From Flavimarina sp. Hel_I_48 (GTDB taxonomy: Bacteria; Bacteroidota; Bacteroidia; Flavobacteriales; Flavobacteriaceae): 64,000 nt of DNA. Where the stretch lies: assembly GCF_000733945.1 (NCBI RefSeq), contig NZ_JPOL01000002.1, positions 568,001 through 632,000 of the forward strand, read 5' to 3'. Below are positions 43,659 through 53,145 of this stretch, one piece after another (the stretch's first letter is position 1; every line of letters starts with the position of its first letter). A model generated the notes under the pieces. That model worked only from the letters and a program-made list of their open reading frames with translations. It was not told where the DNA came from and made no database searches. A program made the translations under genes and the position numbers.

Positions 43659-45503
43659 CTATTCTATTACTGAAAATTCGATAGCAGAATCGCCGTATAT
43701 TGTATGTTCGTGTTTCTTGAAATCTTCTGCTTTTGCTTTATAAATATTAGGTACAAACGTCTGCGGATTTAAATCTAACAGGGGAAACCAGGTGCTTTGT
43801 ACCTGTATCTGCAATTTATGCCCTTTTTTAAAGGTGTGGTTTACTGCTTGAAGTTCAAAATTAACCGGTGTTTTGGTATTCGGTTTAAAAGGCTCGGGCT
43901 TTGAAAAATCATTTCTAAAACGACCGCGCATCACTTCGCTGCGCACCATCATAAAATAATTCCCCATTTTCAAATACTCCTGCGTTTCTTCAAAATCTTC
44001 TGCATCTGCCGGGAAAACGTCTATTACTTTTACGATCCAGTCTGCATCTGTACCGGTCGTGGCTACCTGTAATTTTGCTTTAATTGGGCCAGAGAGCGTC
44101 ATATCTTCTTCAAGAACTTCCGTTTCAAAAACAAGCACATCAGGACGTCGCGCTGCAAAACGTTGATCATCGGTCATATATTTTCTGGGTGTAAATACCA
44201 TTTTTATATCTTCTGAATAGGGTACTGGTTTCTTGGGATCGCTGGTAAAGGTATTTTCAAAATCACCAGCTGCATTCTCGCTCAGTATTTGATCTGCCCC
44301 CAGATACATGGTTTTTTGAGTTGCTGCTTTTGCGGGCCATTCGGTAAAGGAATCCCAGGTATTTGAACCGGTATCATACATCTGTGCTTCCGGCAGGTCG
44401 AGTTCGCCCTTTCCATCTTCCTTTAAAAAGTGGTTGAAAAATTTAGTTTCCACATTTTGCTGGTAATCACGTGAAAGGTTATCGCCAAAATAAACATTGC
44501 CTATCGCCTGGCGTACATCACTGCGCGCCCAGTCGCCATGGCTCCACGGACCATAAACGATGGTATTGTAGTTATTGCTCGTTTTCTCAATCTGTTTGTA
44601 GGTTTGAAAAGGACCGTAAAGATCTTCGGCATCAAATAAACCGCCCACGATCATAACCGCTGGTTTGATATCTTTTAAATGCGGAAGGATATTTCGTTTT
44701 TGCCAGAACTCGTCATAGCTGGAATGGTCTTTTAGCTGTTGCCAGAAGACGTTATCTTCCTTATAAAAACTGTCTAAACTGGTGAGCGGCTCATGCTCCA
44801 GAAAAAACTGATATTGATCTTCGGTTCCCAGTTCTGGAAATTTGTACCAGGCTTCTTTTGTAGGTTCATCTTTCATATAACCAAAAACGGCCGTGGCGCG
44901 CCAGTAACTCAATAAATAAGCGCCATTATGGTGAAAATCATCAAAAAAGAAATCAGAAATACAAGCTTGTGGGGATACTGCTTTTAACGCGGGGTGCTCG
45001 CTCAACAAGGAGTATGTTGCGTAAAAACCAGGATAGGAAATACCCCAGATGCCTACGTTCTCGTTTGTATTTTCCACATTGTTTACGAGCCATTCTATGG
45101 TATCATAGGTGTCGCTGGCTTCATCAATTTGTTTGCCCTTTTTATTCGGAATATAGGGGCGCATGTTATCGTAAACCCCTTCACTGTTCCAGCGGCCGCG
45201 CACGTCCTGATGTACAAATATATTTCCTTCCTTTACCAGAAATTCATTGGGTCCTATTCGGTTTTTAAATGCGTTTTCCCCGTAAGGTTTGCAGCTATAG
45301 GGCGTGCGCATCATCAGCATGGGATATTTTTTTGACTTATCTTTTGGCGAATAAATAGTGGTGTGTAGCTTAATGCCATCGCGCATCTCTATCATTACTT
45401 CCTTCTTATCGTAGTGCGCTTTGACGTATTCTAGGTCCTGCGCAATCATTGTAATCCCTATAAAAAGGAACAACAAGGTGCATACTTGGGTAATCTTCTT
45501 CAT
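43659..45503 (-). CDS. secreted CocE/NonD-family hydrolase (X-Pro dipeptidyl-peptidase S15 type)
   Basis: A 614-residue alpha/beta hydrolase with a signal peptide (1-21, ending in MIAQ). The N-terminal VMIEMRDGIKLHTTIYSP, HQDVRGRWNSEG, the nucleophile elbow GIWGISYPGFYA and GPWSHGDWARSD (catalytic His) are typical. The C-terminal 190 residues form the jelly-roll domain of the family (LSGPIKAKLQVATTGTDADW). Activity may be on peptides or esters. Monocistronic. Confidence 0.88.
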   Translation of the reverse strand: MKKITQVCTLLFLFIGITMIAQDLEYVKAHYDKKEVMIEMRDGIKLHTTIYSPKDKSKKYPMLMMRTPYSCKPYGENAFKNRIGPNEFLVKEGNIFVHQDVRGRWNSEGVYDNMRPYIPNKKGKQIDEASDTYDTIEWLVNNVENTNENVGIWGISYPGFYATYSLLSEHPALKAVSPQACISDFFFDDFHHNGAYLLSYWRATAVFGYMKDEPTKEAWYKFPELGTEDQYQFFLEHEPLTSLDSFYKEDNVFWQQLKDHSSYDEFWQKRNILPHLKDIKPAVMIVGGLFDAEDLYGPFQTYKQIEKTSNNYNTIVYGPWSHGDWARSDVRQAIGNVYFGDNLSRDYQQNVETKFFNHFLKEDGKGELDLPEAQMYDTGSNTWDSFTEWPAKAATQKTMYLGADQILSENAAGDFENTFTSDPKKPVPYSEDIKMVFTPRKYMTDDQRFAARRPDVLVFETEVLEEDMTLSGPIKAKLQVATTGTDADWIVKVIDVFPADAEDFEETQEYLKMGNYFMMVRSEVMRGRFRNDFSKPEPFKPNTKTPVNFELQAVNHTFKKGHKLQIQVQSTWFPLLDLNPQTFVPNIYKAKAEDFKKHEHTIYGDSAIEFSVIE

Positions 45504-45585
45504 ATGTTGGTTTTTTATTTAATTATTCATGTTTAAGTTATCGTAAAAGTAATTACGAACTCATCGCAGTTAATGATTCTAAAGG

Positions 45586-46902
45586 TTAAGCTAGGTCTGA
45601 TACGGTGAATTTCAATAGCTTTTTTGCTCCATTTTGAACCCGGTAGCGTTCGTCGCTGCGGTGGCCCATAATCCAGATGATCTCATTGCCATTGCAAAGT
45701 ACTTTCACCTTTTCTTTGTCTAAAGTAGAGAATTTCTCATCCTTAAAATATTTGCTGAGCTTCTTTTTGCCCTGCATCCCAAAAGGATAAAAATAATCAC
45801 CTTCCTTCCAATTACGGACCGTAAGCGGAAAATCCAGCATTTCTGCCTCAAAAACAACCGATTTTGAACCTAAATCTGGTATTTTTTCTACCGATTCTAT
45901 GCTTAACAGCATGCCGTTTAACTGAAGCATTTGATCTGTTTTCTTAACTTCTATAGTCTGCTCCGCTGGGTCTTCATGTTCGGTTAAGAGAAGAAAATCA
46001 CGATCCTTGATTATTCTATGCGTTTCCGAAAAAACAACTTTTCCTGACTGGGCATCAGGCAGCGCATAAATATCGTCCCAGGCAGAAAACCCAAAACTTT
46101 TTAGCAGTTCGTAAAGAACTGCATTACGGTTGGGAAGTTGCGCCAACTGCTCAATATTCAACCGAAAACCGTCAAAAGTATGCGTAACAACTTTTGGGTA
46201 AATAAAAGAGATATAATCGTCAACAAGCGCGCTGGTCGCCTGTAAGTGTTTTAGCGATTCTGCAAAATTATCCAGCATATTAGGAGCTGCTTCCAGCAGG
46301 GCGGGAATGGCATGATGGCGCAAATGGTTTCGCTGGTATTTATCTGAACCATTACTGGCATCCTCTCGCCACTGGAGTGCGTTTTCTGCTGCGTAATCCG
46401 CAATTTCTTCCCGTGAAAATGGCAATAATGGCCTTAAAACCGACCCATTTTGCTCCGGAATTCCTTTTAAACCATCAATACCACTCCCCCTGCTCAGGTT
46501 GATCAGAAAAGTTTCGAGCGCATCATTGGCGTGGTGCGCGGTAAGGATATACGTTGCACGCTGCCTTTCCCGGAGTTCCTCAAACCAGGCATAACGCAAT
46601 TCGCGCGCCGCCATTTGTGTAGAGATTTTATGATCTTTGGCAAAGGCCAGCGTATCAAAATTTTGAACAAAAACCCGATTTTTAAGGGTTTTAGCCAGTT
46701 TTTCAACAAATAGGGCATCGTTATCGCTTTCCGTAGCGCGGAGGTTAAAATTGCAATGGGCAAAAATGACATTGATTTTAAGGCTATGCAGAAGATGTGC
46801 GAGCACAACGCTGTCCAGACCGCCGCTTATCGCCAGAATGGATGTTACTTTACCAAGATCAGGAAACTGTGCATTCAGATGATTTTTAAAGGCTTCTAGC
46901 AT
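45586..46902 (-). CDS. tilS: tRNA(Ile)-lysidine synthase
   Basis: Converts the wobble C34 of the AUA-reading tRNA(Ile) to lysidine. The 438-residue product has the PP-loop ILAISGGLDSVVLAHLL (22-38), TAHHANDALETFLINLSRGSGIDGL, LRPLLPFSREEIADYA and the C-terminal tRNA-binding domain ending WKEGDYFYPFGMQGKKKLSK. Length is normal. It is 66 bp after pabB on the same strand. Confidence 0.94.
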   Translation of the reverse strand: MLEAFKNHLNAQFPDLGKVTSILAISGGLDSVVLAHLLHSLKINVIFAHCNFNLRATESDNDALFVEKLAKTLKNRVFVQNFDTLAFAKDHKISTQMAARELRYAWFEELRERQRATYILTAHHANDALETFLINLSRGSGIDGLKGIPEQNGSVLRPLLPFSREEIADYAAENALQWREDASNGSDKYQRNHLRHHAIPALLEAAPNMLDNFAESLKHLQATSALVDDYISFIYPKVVTHTFDGFRLNIEQLAQLPNRNAVLYELLKSFGFSAWDDIYALPDAQSGKVVFSETHRIIKDRDFLLLTEHEDPAEQTIEVKKTDQMLQLNGMLLSIESVEKIPDLGSKSVVFEAEMLDFPLTVRNWKEGDYFYPFGMQGKKKLSKYFKDEKFSTLDKEKVKVLCNGNEIIWIMGHRSDERYRVQNGAKKLLKFTVSDLA

Positions 46903-46968
46903 AGTTCAAAGATAACCAAAACCGGACTTTTCAAAATTGGCTTTTAGAGAAATTAAAGTTTTGGAATA

Positions 46969-48267
46969 CTATTTAAAATCACCCAGAACTTCCCGCATGG
47001 CTTTTGCCTTTAGCAAACATTCATGGTATTCTTTTTCGGGATCTGAAAGTACGGTTATGGCACTCCCCACAGAAAAGGAAATTTTCGCATTTGCACTGTC
47101 ATAAAGAATACTGCGTATCAACACATTAAAGTCAAAATTGCCATCTGGAGTAAAATAGCCCAGTGCACCGCTGTACATCCCGCGTTTGTGATTTTCAAGA
47201 TGTTCTATGATTTGCATGGCAGACACCTTTGGCGCACCGGTCATACTTCCCATGGGAAAGGTTTTTTTGATCAGTTCGATTAGTGAAATTTCTGGGTTTA
47301 CCGTTGCGCTTATCGTTGATATTAACTGATGCACTTGCCTGAAGGAATAAATCCCACAAAGTTCATCAACCCGTACACTTCCTTTTTGCGCTATGCGCGA
47401 AAGGTCATTGCGAACCAAATCTGTAATCATAATATTCTCGCTTCGCTCTTTCTCATCAGTGAGAAGCGCGGTTGCCAAAGCGAGGTCTTCTTTAGGATCT
47501 GAGCTTCTTCGGGATGTACCTTTTATGGGTTGGCTGATGATTTTGTCCCCTTTTTTCTGTAAATAACGCTCTGGTGAAGTGCAGAGCACGTATTTTTCGG
47601 CCTGTCTAAAATAGGCTGCGAAAGGCGCCTGGGAGATTTCGTTGAAATGTTGATAGGTTTGCAACGCATCAAGGGTACCATGCGCCTTAAATTCCTGACA
47701 GAAATTCGCTTCGTAAATATCCCCACGTTGAATATGGAAAAGCATTTTTTCAACCTTTGACAGGTATTCAGATTTAGTGAAACGCGCCTCAACTTTGAGC
47801 TTATTTGACCCGTTTTTAGGCAAAATCACCTGATTTTTAATTGCTTTAAAATCAGTTTTCGCTTGTTCCTGGATATCTGGAAGATATAATTGGGTGAGCA
47901 TTTTACCCCGAAGTATAAAAATTTTTTTCGGCTGAAAAAAGTACAGTTCCGGGAACTGCATAAAATCCTCATTTAAGGAATGTAACGCTTCCAGATCGTT
48001 TTTTAGGTCGTAAGAAAACTGCCCAAAGATCCAGTCTTGAGCTTTATTACGGTATGCGTCAAGTTGCTCAAAACCCTGGGTACTTTGCTTGCAACATAAC
48101 GAAGATGAAACGCCCACCGCGAGCAGCGCATCAAAAGTACTGTGGGCATCACTATGGTCGTTACTATCTAGCCATAACAGGGTTTGTTGACCTTGTGCCC
48201 AGTATAACATTTGCTGTTTAAACTGCGCTACATTTGCAATAGAATGGTTGTGAATACTTCGTTTCAA
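46969..48267 (-). CDS. pabB: aminodeoxychorismate synthase component I / anthranilate synthase I-type
   Basis: Chorismate-utilising enzyme of folate (or tryptophan) synthesis, about 430 residues. The catalytic core has QRGDIYEANFCQEF, PIKGTSRRSSDPKED, RSENIMITDLVRNDLSRIA, GSMTGAPKVSAMQIIEHLE, YSGALGYFTPDGNFDFNVLIR and SVGSAITVLSDPEKEYHE. The frame is open to 48339, but that extension is encoded by the terminator of the CsbD gene. A TATTTTTG box lies at 48272-48279, so the start is either TTG 48267 (nearly leaderless) or ATG 48210. No pabA is adjacent. Confidence 0.85.
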   Translation of the reverse strand: MKRSIHNHSIANVAQFKQQMLYWAQGQQTLLWLDSNDHSDAHSTFDALLAVGVSSSLCCKQSTQGFEQLDAYRNKAQDWIFGQFSYDLKNDLEALHSLNEDFMQFPELYFFQPKKIFILRGKMLTQLYLPDIQEQAKTDFKAIKNQVILPKNGSNKLKVEARFTKSEYLSKVEKMLFHIQRGDIYEANFCQEFKAHGTLDALQTYQHFNEISQAPFAAYFRQAEKYVLCTSPERYLQKKGDKIISQPIKGTSRRSSDPKEDLALATALLTDEKERSENIMITDLVRNDLSRIAQKGSVRVDELCGIYSFRQVHQLISTISATVNPEISLIELIKKTFPMGSMTGAPKVSAMQIIEHLENHKRGMYSGALGYFTPDGNFDFNVLIRSILYDSANAKISFSVGSAITVLSDPEKEYHECLLKAKAMREVLGDFK

Positions 48268-48271
48268 GTGG

Positions 48272-48279
48272 CAAAAATA
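48272..48279 (-). promoter_or_regulatory. candidate -7 box (TATTTTTG) for pabB
   Basis: An exact TAnnTTTG match followed by C, on the minus strand just downstream of the CsbD terminator. It restricts the pabB start to 48267 or later. Confidence 0.4.
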
Positions 48280-48303
48280 AGGTTTATAAAAAACTATTTC
48301 CCA

Positions 48304-48336
48304 TAAAAAAACCGCCACTAAAACTAGTGGCGGTTT
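48304..48336 (-). terminator. intrinsic terminator after the CsbD gene
   Basis: A perfect 12-bp stem (48309-48320 with 48325-48336), a 4-base loop and seven T residues on the minus strand. Confidence 0.92.
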
Positions 48337-48357
48337 CAATTTTTAAGTAAGCTCAGC

Positions 48358-48543
48358 TTACATGCTATCGATCTCCTTACGGATTTCTTCTTTGGTTTTT
48401 CCTGTTTTTTCTTGCATGCGACCTACCATCTCATCAAATTTACCTTCGGCATATGTAGTATCGTCATCTGTTAATTTGCCATATTTTTGTTTAAATTGGC
48501 CTTTAACTTGTTTCCACTTTCCTTCTAAATTGTCAGAATTCAT
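48358..48543 (-). CDS. CsbD-family small stress protein
   Basis: A 61-residue hydrophilic protein. The segments LEGKWKQVKGQFKQKYGKLTDDD and EGKFDEMVGRMQEKTGKTKEEI are the CsbD pattern. Family members are often abundant and induced by general stress; the molecular role is unknown. It has its own terminator and is monocistronic. Confidence 0.9.
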   Translation of the reverse strand: MNSDNLEGKWKQVKGQFKQKYGKLTDDDTTYAEGKFDEMVGRMQEKTGKTKEEIRKEIDSM

Positions 48544-48656
48544 CTTATATTGGTTTTAGGTTATTATTAATTTTGATCTAAATTACTGATGATAATCTTA
48601 GTTTTCGCTTAATAAAATGCCAATTTTAATTTATTTAACGTTAGAAATCCAGCTTT

Positions 48657-49178
48657 ATGAGACTCCCAATCATCCTGTTATTATTAGTGCTAACCACACT
48701 TTCCTGTGAAAATTCGGAAAAACAAAAATCAACAACCTATTATTTTATTCGGCATGCAGAGAAAGAGCGCGGTCCCAATGTGGGAAGTGATCCTCTTTTA
48801 ACCGAAAAAGGAATGGAAAGAGCCAAATTCTGGGCAAACTATTTTGAAGATAAAAACATCGACGCCGTTTATAGTACAGATACGAAACGCACCCGTGCCA
48901 CCGCAAAACCAACCACCGAAAAATTCAATTTGACCACCCTTACCTATGATGCGCAGGATATGTACAATGCTTCATTTAAAGAAAAAACAATGGGAAAAAC
49001 CGTTCTTATTGTAGGTCACAGCAATACCACACCCCAGTTTGTGAATAAAATCCTGGGCAAAGAGCAATATGAAGCTATTGATGATAGTGAATTTGGTATC
49101 GTTTTTAAAGTAACACTTGATGAAGAAGGAAATAGTAATGTTGAGAAAAAAACGATTAACAGTTGGGACACTTTGTAA
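48657..49178 (+). CDS. histidine-phosphatase-family lipoprotein
   Basis: A 173-residue lipoprotein (LVLTTLSC, lipobox cysteine at 17). YYFIRHAEKERG carries the catalytic RHAE, with AVYSTDTKRTRATAKPT and VLIVGHSNTTPQFV providing the remaining phosphate-pocket residues. It is probably a periplasmic or surface phosphatase. The 3' end overlaps the converging DUF6503-like gene by 23 bp. Confidence 0.85.
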   Translation: MRLPIILLLLVLTTLSCENSEKQKSTTYYFIRHAEKERGPNVGSDPLLTEKGMERAKFWANYFEDKNIDAVYSTDTKRTRATAKPTTEKFNLTTLTYDAQDMYNASFKEKTMGKTVLIVGHSNTTPQFVNKILGKEQYEAIDDSEFGIVFKVTLDEEGNSNVEKKTINSWDTL

Positions 49179-49905
49179 CTTCCACATTTTCCAGATCAAT
49201 ACGTGAAAGGAGTTTCAATTTACCATTTTCAAAAAGGGAATCAAGCGATTGCAAAGGCGGGAATTGTTGCTTCGGCTCATAATTTCTATAATCCACAACG
49301 CGCACACCGTTTATTTCCCTGGGATTATACGCTTCACGGAAACGCGTTCCACCCTCGTTCACATGGTAATTGTAAGCCAGGTAATCTACTTTAAAATCCT
49401 GGGTGTTGATCCAGTACATATATTCATCTTCGTAGTCTTTTCCGCCTCCTTTTTGTTTAAAACTTACCTTGACCTCATAATAAATTTTACCCCTAATCTG
49501 CACCGTATCCGCGATTTCCTTCTTGACCGCCTCATTATCGAGACCATAGGGAAGCACAGAAAAATAATGAACAGAATTGACCGAGTTGCTGTACTTCTCT
49601 GCCGTAGAATCTGCGAGATTGATACGTTTACCGTTGATGGTGCGTTCAAAGCCTTCATTGGTAACCACATCTACCGTATCCTTACAGGCAGGGTCAGAGC
49701 AGCGCGTTAGCGAATAATTGCCTTTCTCGCGCTTTGCGCTGTAATGGGTATCCCTAAAGTCAAAAGCAATGGTGGCATTGTTGAGGATTTTACCGCCTAC
49801 CCCGGCTATCCCTTTATTCACAATAGCATCAGCGGGATCGTTTTTTGTAGTTTGACCACAGGAGATCAGTATTAAAAACAGGCCAAAAGCTAGCAAAATC
49901 CTCAT
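49156..49905 (-). CDS. conserved lipoprotein, probably DUF6503 family
   Basis: A 249-residue lipoprotein with LFLILISCG (lipobox cysteine at 16). The pattern ATIAFDFRDTHYSAKR, ALPYGL-like FSVLPYGLDNEAVKKE, YWINTQDFKVDYLAYNY and YEPKQQFPPLQSLDSLFENG resembles a family of Flavobacteriaceae lipoproteins with a LolA-like beta fold; I give the DUF number from memory. It ends in CPNC. The start overlaps the stop of a candidate small ORF by ATGA. Confidence 0.7.
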   Translation of the reverse strand: MRILLAFGLFLILISCGQTTKNDPADAIVNKGIAGVGGKILNNATIAFDFRDTHYSAKREKGNYSLTRCSDPACKDTVDVVTNEGFERTINGKRINLADSTAEKYSNSVNSVHYFSVLPYGLDNEAVKKEIADTVQIRGKIYYEVKVSFKQKGGGKDYEDEYMYWINTQDFKVDYLAYNYHVNEGGTRFREAYNPREINGVRVVDYRNYEPKQQFPPLQSLDSLFENGKLKLLSRIDLENVEVTKCPNC

Positions 49906-50039
49906 AAAATCGGTTTAAATTTCGGTAAAATTAAAGCATTGGCGCCAATTGCCCAGCCTAACTTAAAAATAGTATTTTTGTTCAAACGGAAATAGAAAGC
50001 TACCAGGCTTACAAAAATTCCCAAAAGCGTTGCACACAC
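49902..50039 (-). CDS. candidate small membrane protein (45 residues)
   Basis: A short frame from GTG 50039 to a TGA that overlaps the next ATG (ATGA). It encodes a hydrophobic helix (LLGIFVSLVAFYF) and a polar-hydrophobic tail ending LPKFKPIL. The overlap suggests translational coupling to the lipoprotein gene. It lies back-to-back with smpB. Short length and a non-ATG start keep confidence low. Confidence 0.35.
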   Translation of the reverse strand: MCATLLGIFVSLVAFYFRLNKNTIFKLGWAIGANALILPKFKPIL

Positions 50040-50040
50040 G

Positions 50041-50508
50041 ATGAAAAAACAGACCAATACCGTTAATATAAAGAATAAAAAAGCCCGTTTTGAGTATGAA
50101 TTGCTCGATAAATATGTCGCCGGCATTCAGCTGGAAGGTACCGAGATCAAATCGATACGGGAAGGGAAAGCTTCAATAACCGAAAGTTTTTGCGAGTTTC
50201 AGGATGATGAACTTTTTGTAGTCAACATGACCATACAAATCTATTCCCACGCTACTTTTTTTAATCATGAACCTAAAAAAGAGCGTAAATTATTACTGAA
50301 GCGCCGCGAACTCAACAGCCTGCACAAAGAGGTGAAAACCGGTGGGACAACCATCGTCCCTCTGAAAATGTTTATCAATGACCGCGGACTTGCAAAACTG
50401 CAGATTGCTCTTGCCAAGGGTAAAAAATTGCATGACAAACGCGAGAACATCAAAGATCGCGACAGTAAACGCAGATTGAGCCGTATCAAAAAAGACTTCA
50501 ATAATTGA
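50041..50508 (+). CDS. smpB: SsrA-binding protein
   Basis: Binds tmRNA and brings it to stalled ribosomes. The 155-residue product has KARFEYELLDKYVAGIQLEG, GTEIKSIREGKASI, YSHATFFNHEPKKERKLLL and the basic C-terminal tail KLHDKRENIKDRDSKRRL, all typical. The tmRNA gene itself is not in this window. Confidence 0.96.
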   Translation: MKKQTNTVNIKNKKARFEYELLDKYVAGIQLEGTEIKSIREGKASITESFCEFQDDELFVVNMTIQIYSHATFFNHEPKKERKLLLKRRELNSLHKEVKTGGTTIVPLKMFINDRGLAKLQIALAKGKKLHDKRENIKDRDSKRRLSRIKKDFNN

Positions 50509-50606
50509 TCAAATTGGGTCGTTTTTCCGCAAAATAAACCGATTTTTTAGACTTAAATACGTTGACACAATTCCGCTTTTAGGGAGTCTTTAAAGCAAAA
50601 CGCCGT

Positions 50607-53063
50607 ATGCTGAAAAATATACTGCTCTTTTTTATTTTCGTATTCCCTATTCTGGCAAGCGCCCAAATCATTGGGAAAATAACCAATACACAGGGCGAAG
50701 GACTTCCGTTTGTAAATATCTATATCAAAGATTCGCAGCGCGGTACCACCTCAAATGCGGAGGGCAATTACCAACTTGCCGTAGAAAAAGCTGATTCCTA
50801 TGAAATTGTTTTTCAGTTTTTGGGCTATTCAACAAAAACGGTGCAGGTTGCTCCCGGCAAGTTTCCATACGAACTCAATATCACCCTCACTGAAGAAGCC
50901 ACTTCCCTTGATGAAGTCGTGGTTGATGCGCGCATAAACCCGGCAGATCGTATCATACAAGCGGTTATCGCAAATAAAAGCAAGGTGCTGGAGAGGCAGA
51001 ACGCCTATACGGCAGACTTTTATTCCCGCGGTCTGTGGAAGGTACAGAACGCACCAAAAAGTATTCTGGGACAGGAAATCGATCTGGGCAGCGGCCTTGA
51101 TTCTACCCGCTCTGGCATTATTTACCTCAGCGAGACCATTTCTACCATATCATACCGCGCCCCAGATGATTTTAAGGAAAAAATTACTGCGAGCAAGGTA
51201 AGCGGTGATGACCAGGGATTTAGCTTTAACAGCGCACAGGAAGCGGAATATTCTTTTTATGAAAATACCATAGACCTCAACGCCGCTCTGGTTTCGCCTA
51301 TCGCAGAGTATGCGTTTACCTATTACAAGTTCAAACTTGTGGGTACGTTTTATGAAAATGCCAAGCTCATCAACAAAATTGAAGTCTTGCCAAAAAGGGA
51401 AAATGACCGGGTATTTACCGGTTTTATCTATGTGGTGGAAGACGACTGGCAACTTTATGGGGCAGAACTTACCACCACCGGAAACGCGATTCAGGTTCCT
51501 TTTATTGAAACCCTGGTTTTCAAGCACAATTTCATCTACAATAAAGAAGAGAACGTATGGGTAAAACGTTCACAAACCATAGATTTTAGCTTTAAAATGT
51601 TCGGTTTTGGGGGAGATGGGCGGTTTACCGCGGTATATGAGAACTATGATTTTCAGCCAGATTTTGGCAAAAAAAGCTTTACCAATGAAGTTTTGGCTTT
51701 CGCCGAAGGTGCAAACAAAAAAGACAGTCTTTATTGGGAAAACGTACGTCCCGTACCATTAACTTCAGAAGAACAAAACGATTATGTGGTCAAGGACAGC
51801 CTGCAGATCGTAGAACATTCCAAAGCGTATATGGATTCTGTAGATGCGGGCCACAACGCTTTTAAACTGCTCGATCCACTGCTGGGCTACACCTATGAAA
51901 ACTCCTACGATCGCTGGCGTTTTAGCGTGGGCAGTCCGCTATTCAATCTGCGCTTCAACACATTACAAGGATGGAACAGCGCGGTAGATCTCAATTATAG
52001 CAGCTGGACAGAAAATTATGAAAGCAGCTTCAACGCAAACCTAAAAGCAAATTATGGGCTTTCTGATGAGCGGTTGCGTTTTATGGGAGGGATTAGCAAG
52101 CGCTACGACCGTATTACAAGAAGGACATTATGGCTGCAAGGTGGTCAGGAGGTCAAACAATTTAATGCCCAGGAACCCATTCCCAGCTTAGTGAACAGTA
52201 TTGCCACGCTTTTCTGGGAGCGTAACTATCTGAAGGCCTATGACCGCAGTTTTACCGAAATAGGCTACAGCGAAGAACTTTTTAATGGTTTTCAGCTCTA
52301 TGCGAGCTTGGATTATGCAAAACGCCAACCGCTTTTTAATACCACAGATTATGTGCTGATCAAGAACGATTTTGAATATACTTCCAATAATCCACTGGCC
52401 CCGGGAGATTTTAAAACCCCGGCGCTACAGACCCATGAATTGGCAACTTTTAACCTATCTGCGCGTATACATTTTGATCAGAAATACATGAGTTATCCTG
52501 ACGGGAAATTCAATGTGGGCGACTCAAAATACCCTACGCTGGACCTGGCGGTAGAACAAGGTTTTGGCGGTTCTACCGGCAAATTGAACTTCACCCGCCT
52601 GGGAACGCGTATTTCTCAGGAAATTGCACTGGGCAATAAAGGTAGCTTGCAGTATAGTCTGGGCGGCGGCACTTTCATGCATGGCGATGCTATCAGTTTT
52701 GTTGATTACAGGCACTTTAATGGCAACCAGACCCGCCTCAATCTCAATGTAGGCAGTATTACCAACTTTAACCTCCTGCCCTATTATGACCTCAGTACAA
52801 ACAAAAGTTATTTTGAAGGCCATTTAGAACATGATTTTAAAGGCTACATCCTTGGCAAAATTCCCGGAATACGGGCGCTCAACCTTAATCTTCTCGCTGG
52901 TGCAAAACTCCTTGCCAGGGAAGTGGGAAAACCATACAGCGAACTTTCGTTGGGTCTGGGGAATCTGGGTTTTGGGAAGTTTAGGTTTTTGCGGGTGGAT
53001 TATGTTCGTTCTTATTTTAATGGAGGCAGTGATGGCGCCTTTGTCTTTGGCCTCAAGTTTTAA
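50607..53063 (+). CDS. outer-membrane protein with carboxypeptidase-regulatory-like and DUF5686 domains
   Basis: An 818-residue protein with a signal peptide (1-19, ending in LASAQ). Residues 20-105 form a carboxypeptidase regulatory-like domain (IIGKITNTQGEGLPFVNIYI), as in TonB-dependent receptors. The rest is DUF5686: repeated amphipathic strands, aromatic-rich turns and a final FVFGLKF that fits an outer-membrane barrel end. It has no TonB box or plug. The function of the family is unknown. Confidence 0.87.
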   Translation: MLKNILLFFIFVFPILASAQIIGKITNTQGEGLPFVNIYIKDSQRGTTSNAEGNYQLAVEKADSYEIVFQFLGYSTKTVQVAPGKFPYELNITLTEEATSLDEVVVDARINPADRIIQAVIANKSKVLERQNAYTADFYSRGLWKVQNAPKSILGQEIDLGSGLDSTRSGIIYLSETISTISYRAPDDFKEKITASKVSGDDQGFSFNSAQEAEYSFYENTIDLNAALVSPIAEYAFTYYKFKLVGTFYENAKLINKIEVLPKRENDRVFTGFIYVVEDDWQLYGAELTTTGNAIQVPFIETLVFKHNFIYNKEENVWVKRSQTIDFSFKMFGFGGDGRFTAVYENYDFQPDFGKKSFTNEVLAFAEGANKKDSLYWENVRPVPLTSEEQNDYVVKDSLQIVEHSKAYMDSVDAGHNAFKLLDPLLGYTYENSYDRWRFSVGSPLFNLRFNTLQGWNSAVDLNYSSWTENYESSFNANLKANYGLSDERLRFMGGISKRYDRITRRTLWLQGGQEVKQFNAQEPIPSLVNSIATLFWERNYLKAYDRSFTEIGYSEELFNGFQLYASLDYAKRQPLFNTTDYVLIKNDFEYTSNNPLAPGDFKTPALQTHELATFNLSARIHFDQKYMSYPDGKFNVGDSKYPTLDLAVEQGFGGSTGKLNFTRLGTRISQEIALGNKGSLQYSLGGGTFMHGDAISFVDYRHFNGNQTRLNLNVGSITNFNLLPYYDLSTNKSYFEGHLEHDFKGYILGKIPGIRALNLNLLAGAKLLAREVGKPYSELSLGLGNLGFGKFRFLRVDYVRSYFNGGSDGAFVFGLKF

Positions 53064-53145
53064 TGCTATATTTTAAACCCAACTTCAACTGTAGCAGAAA
53101 ACTTTAGTATCTTGTACGGCGATTACCCCCAAGCAGTCATTAATT

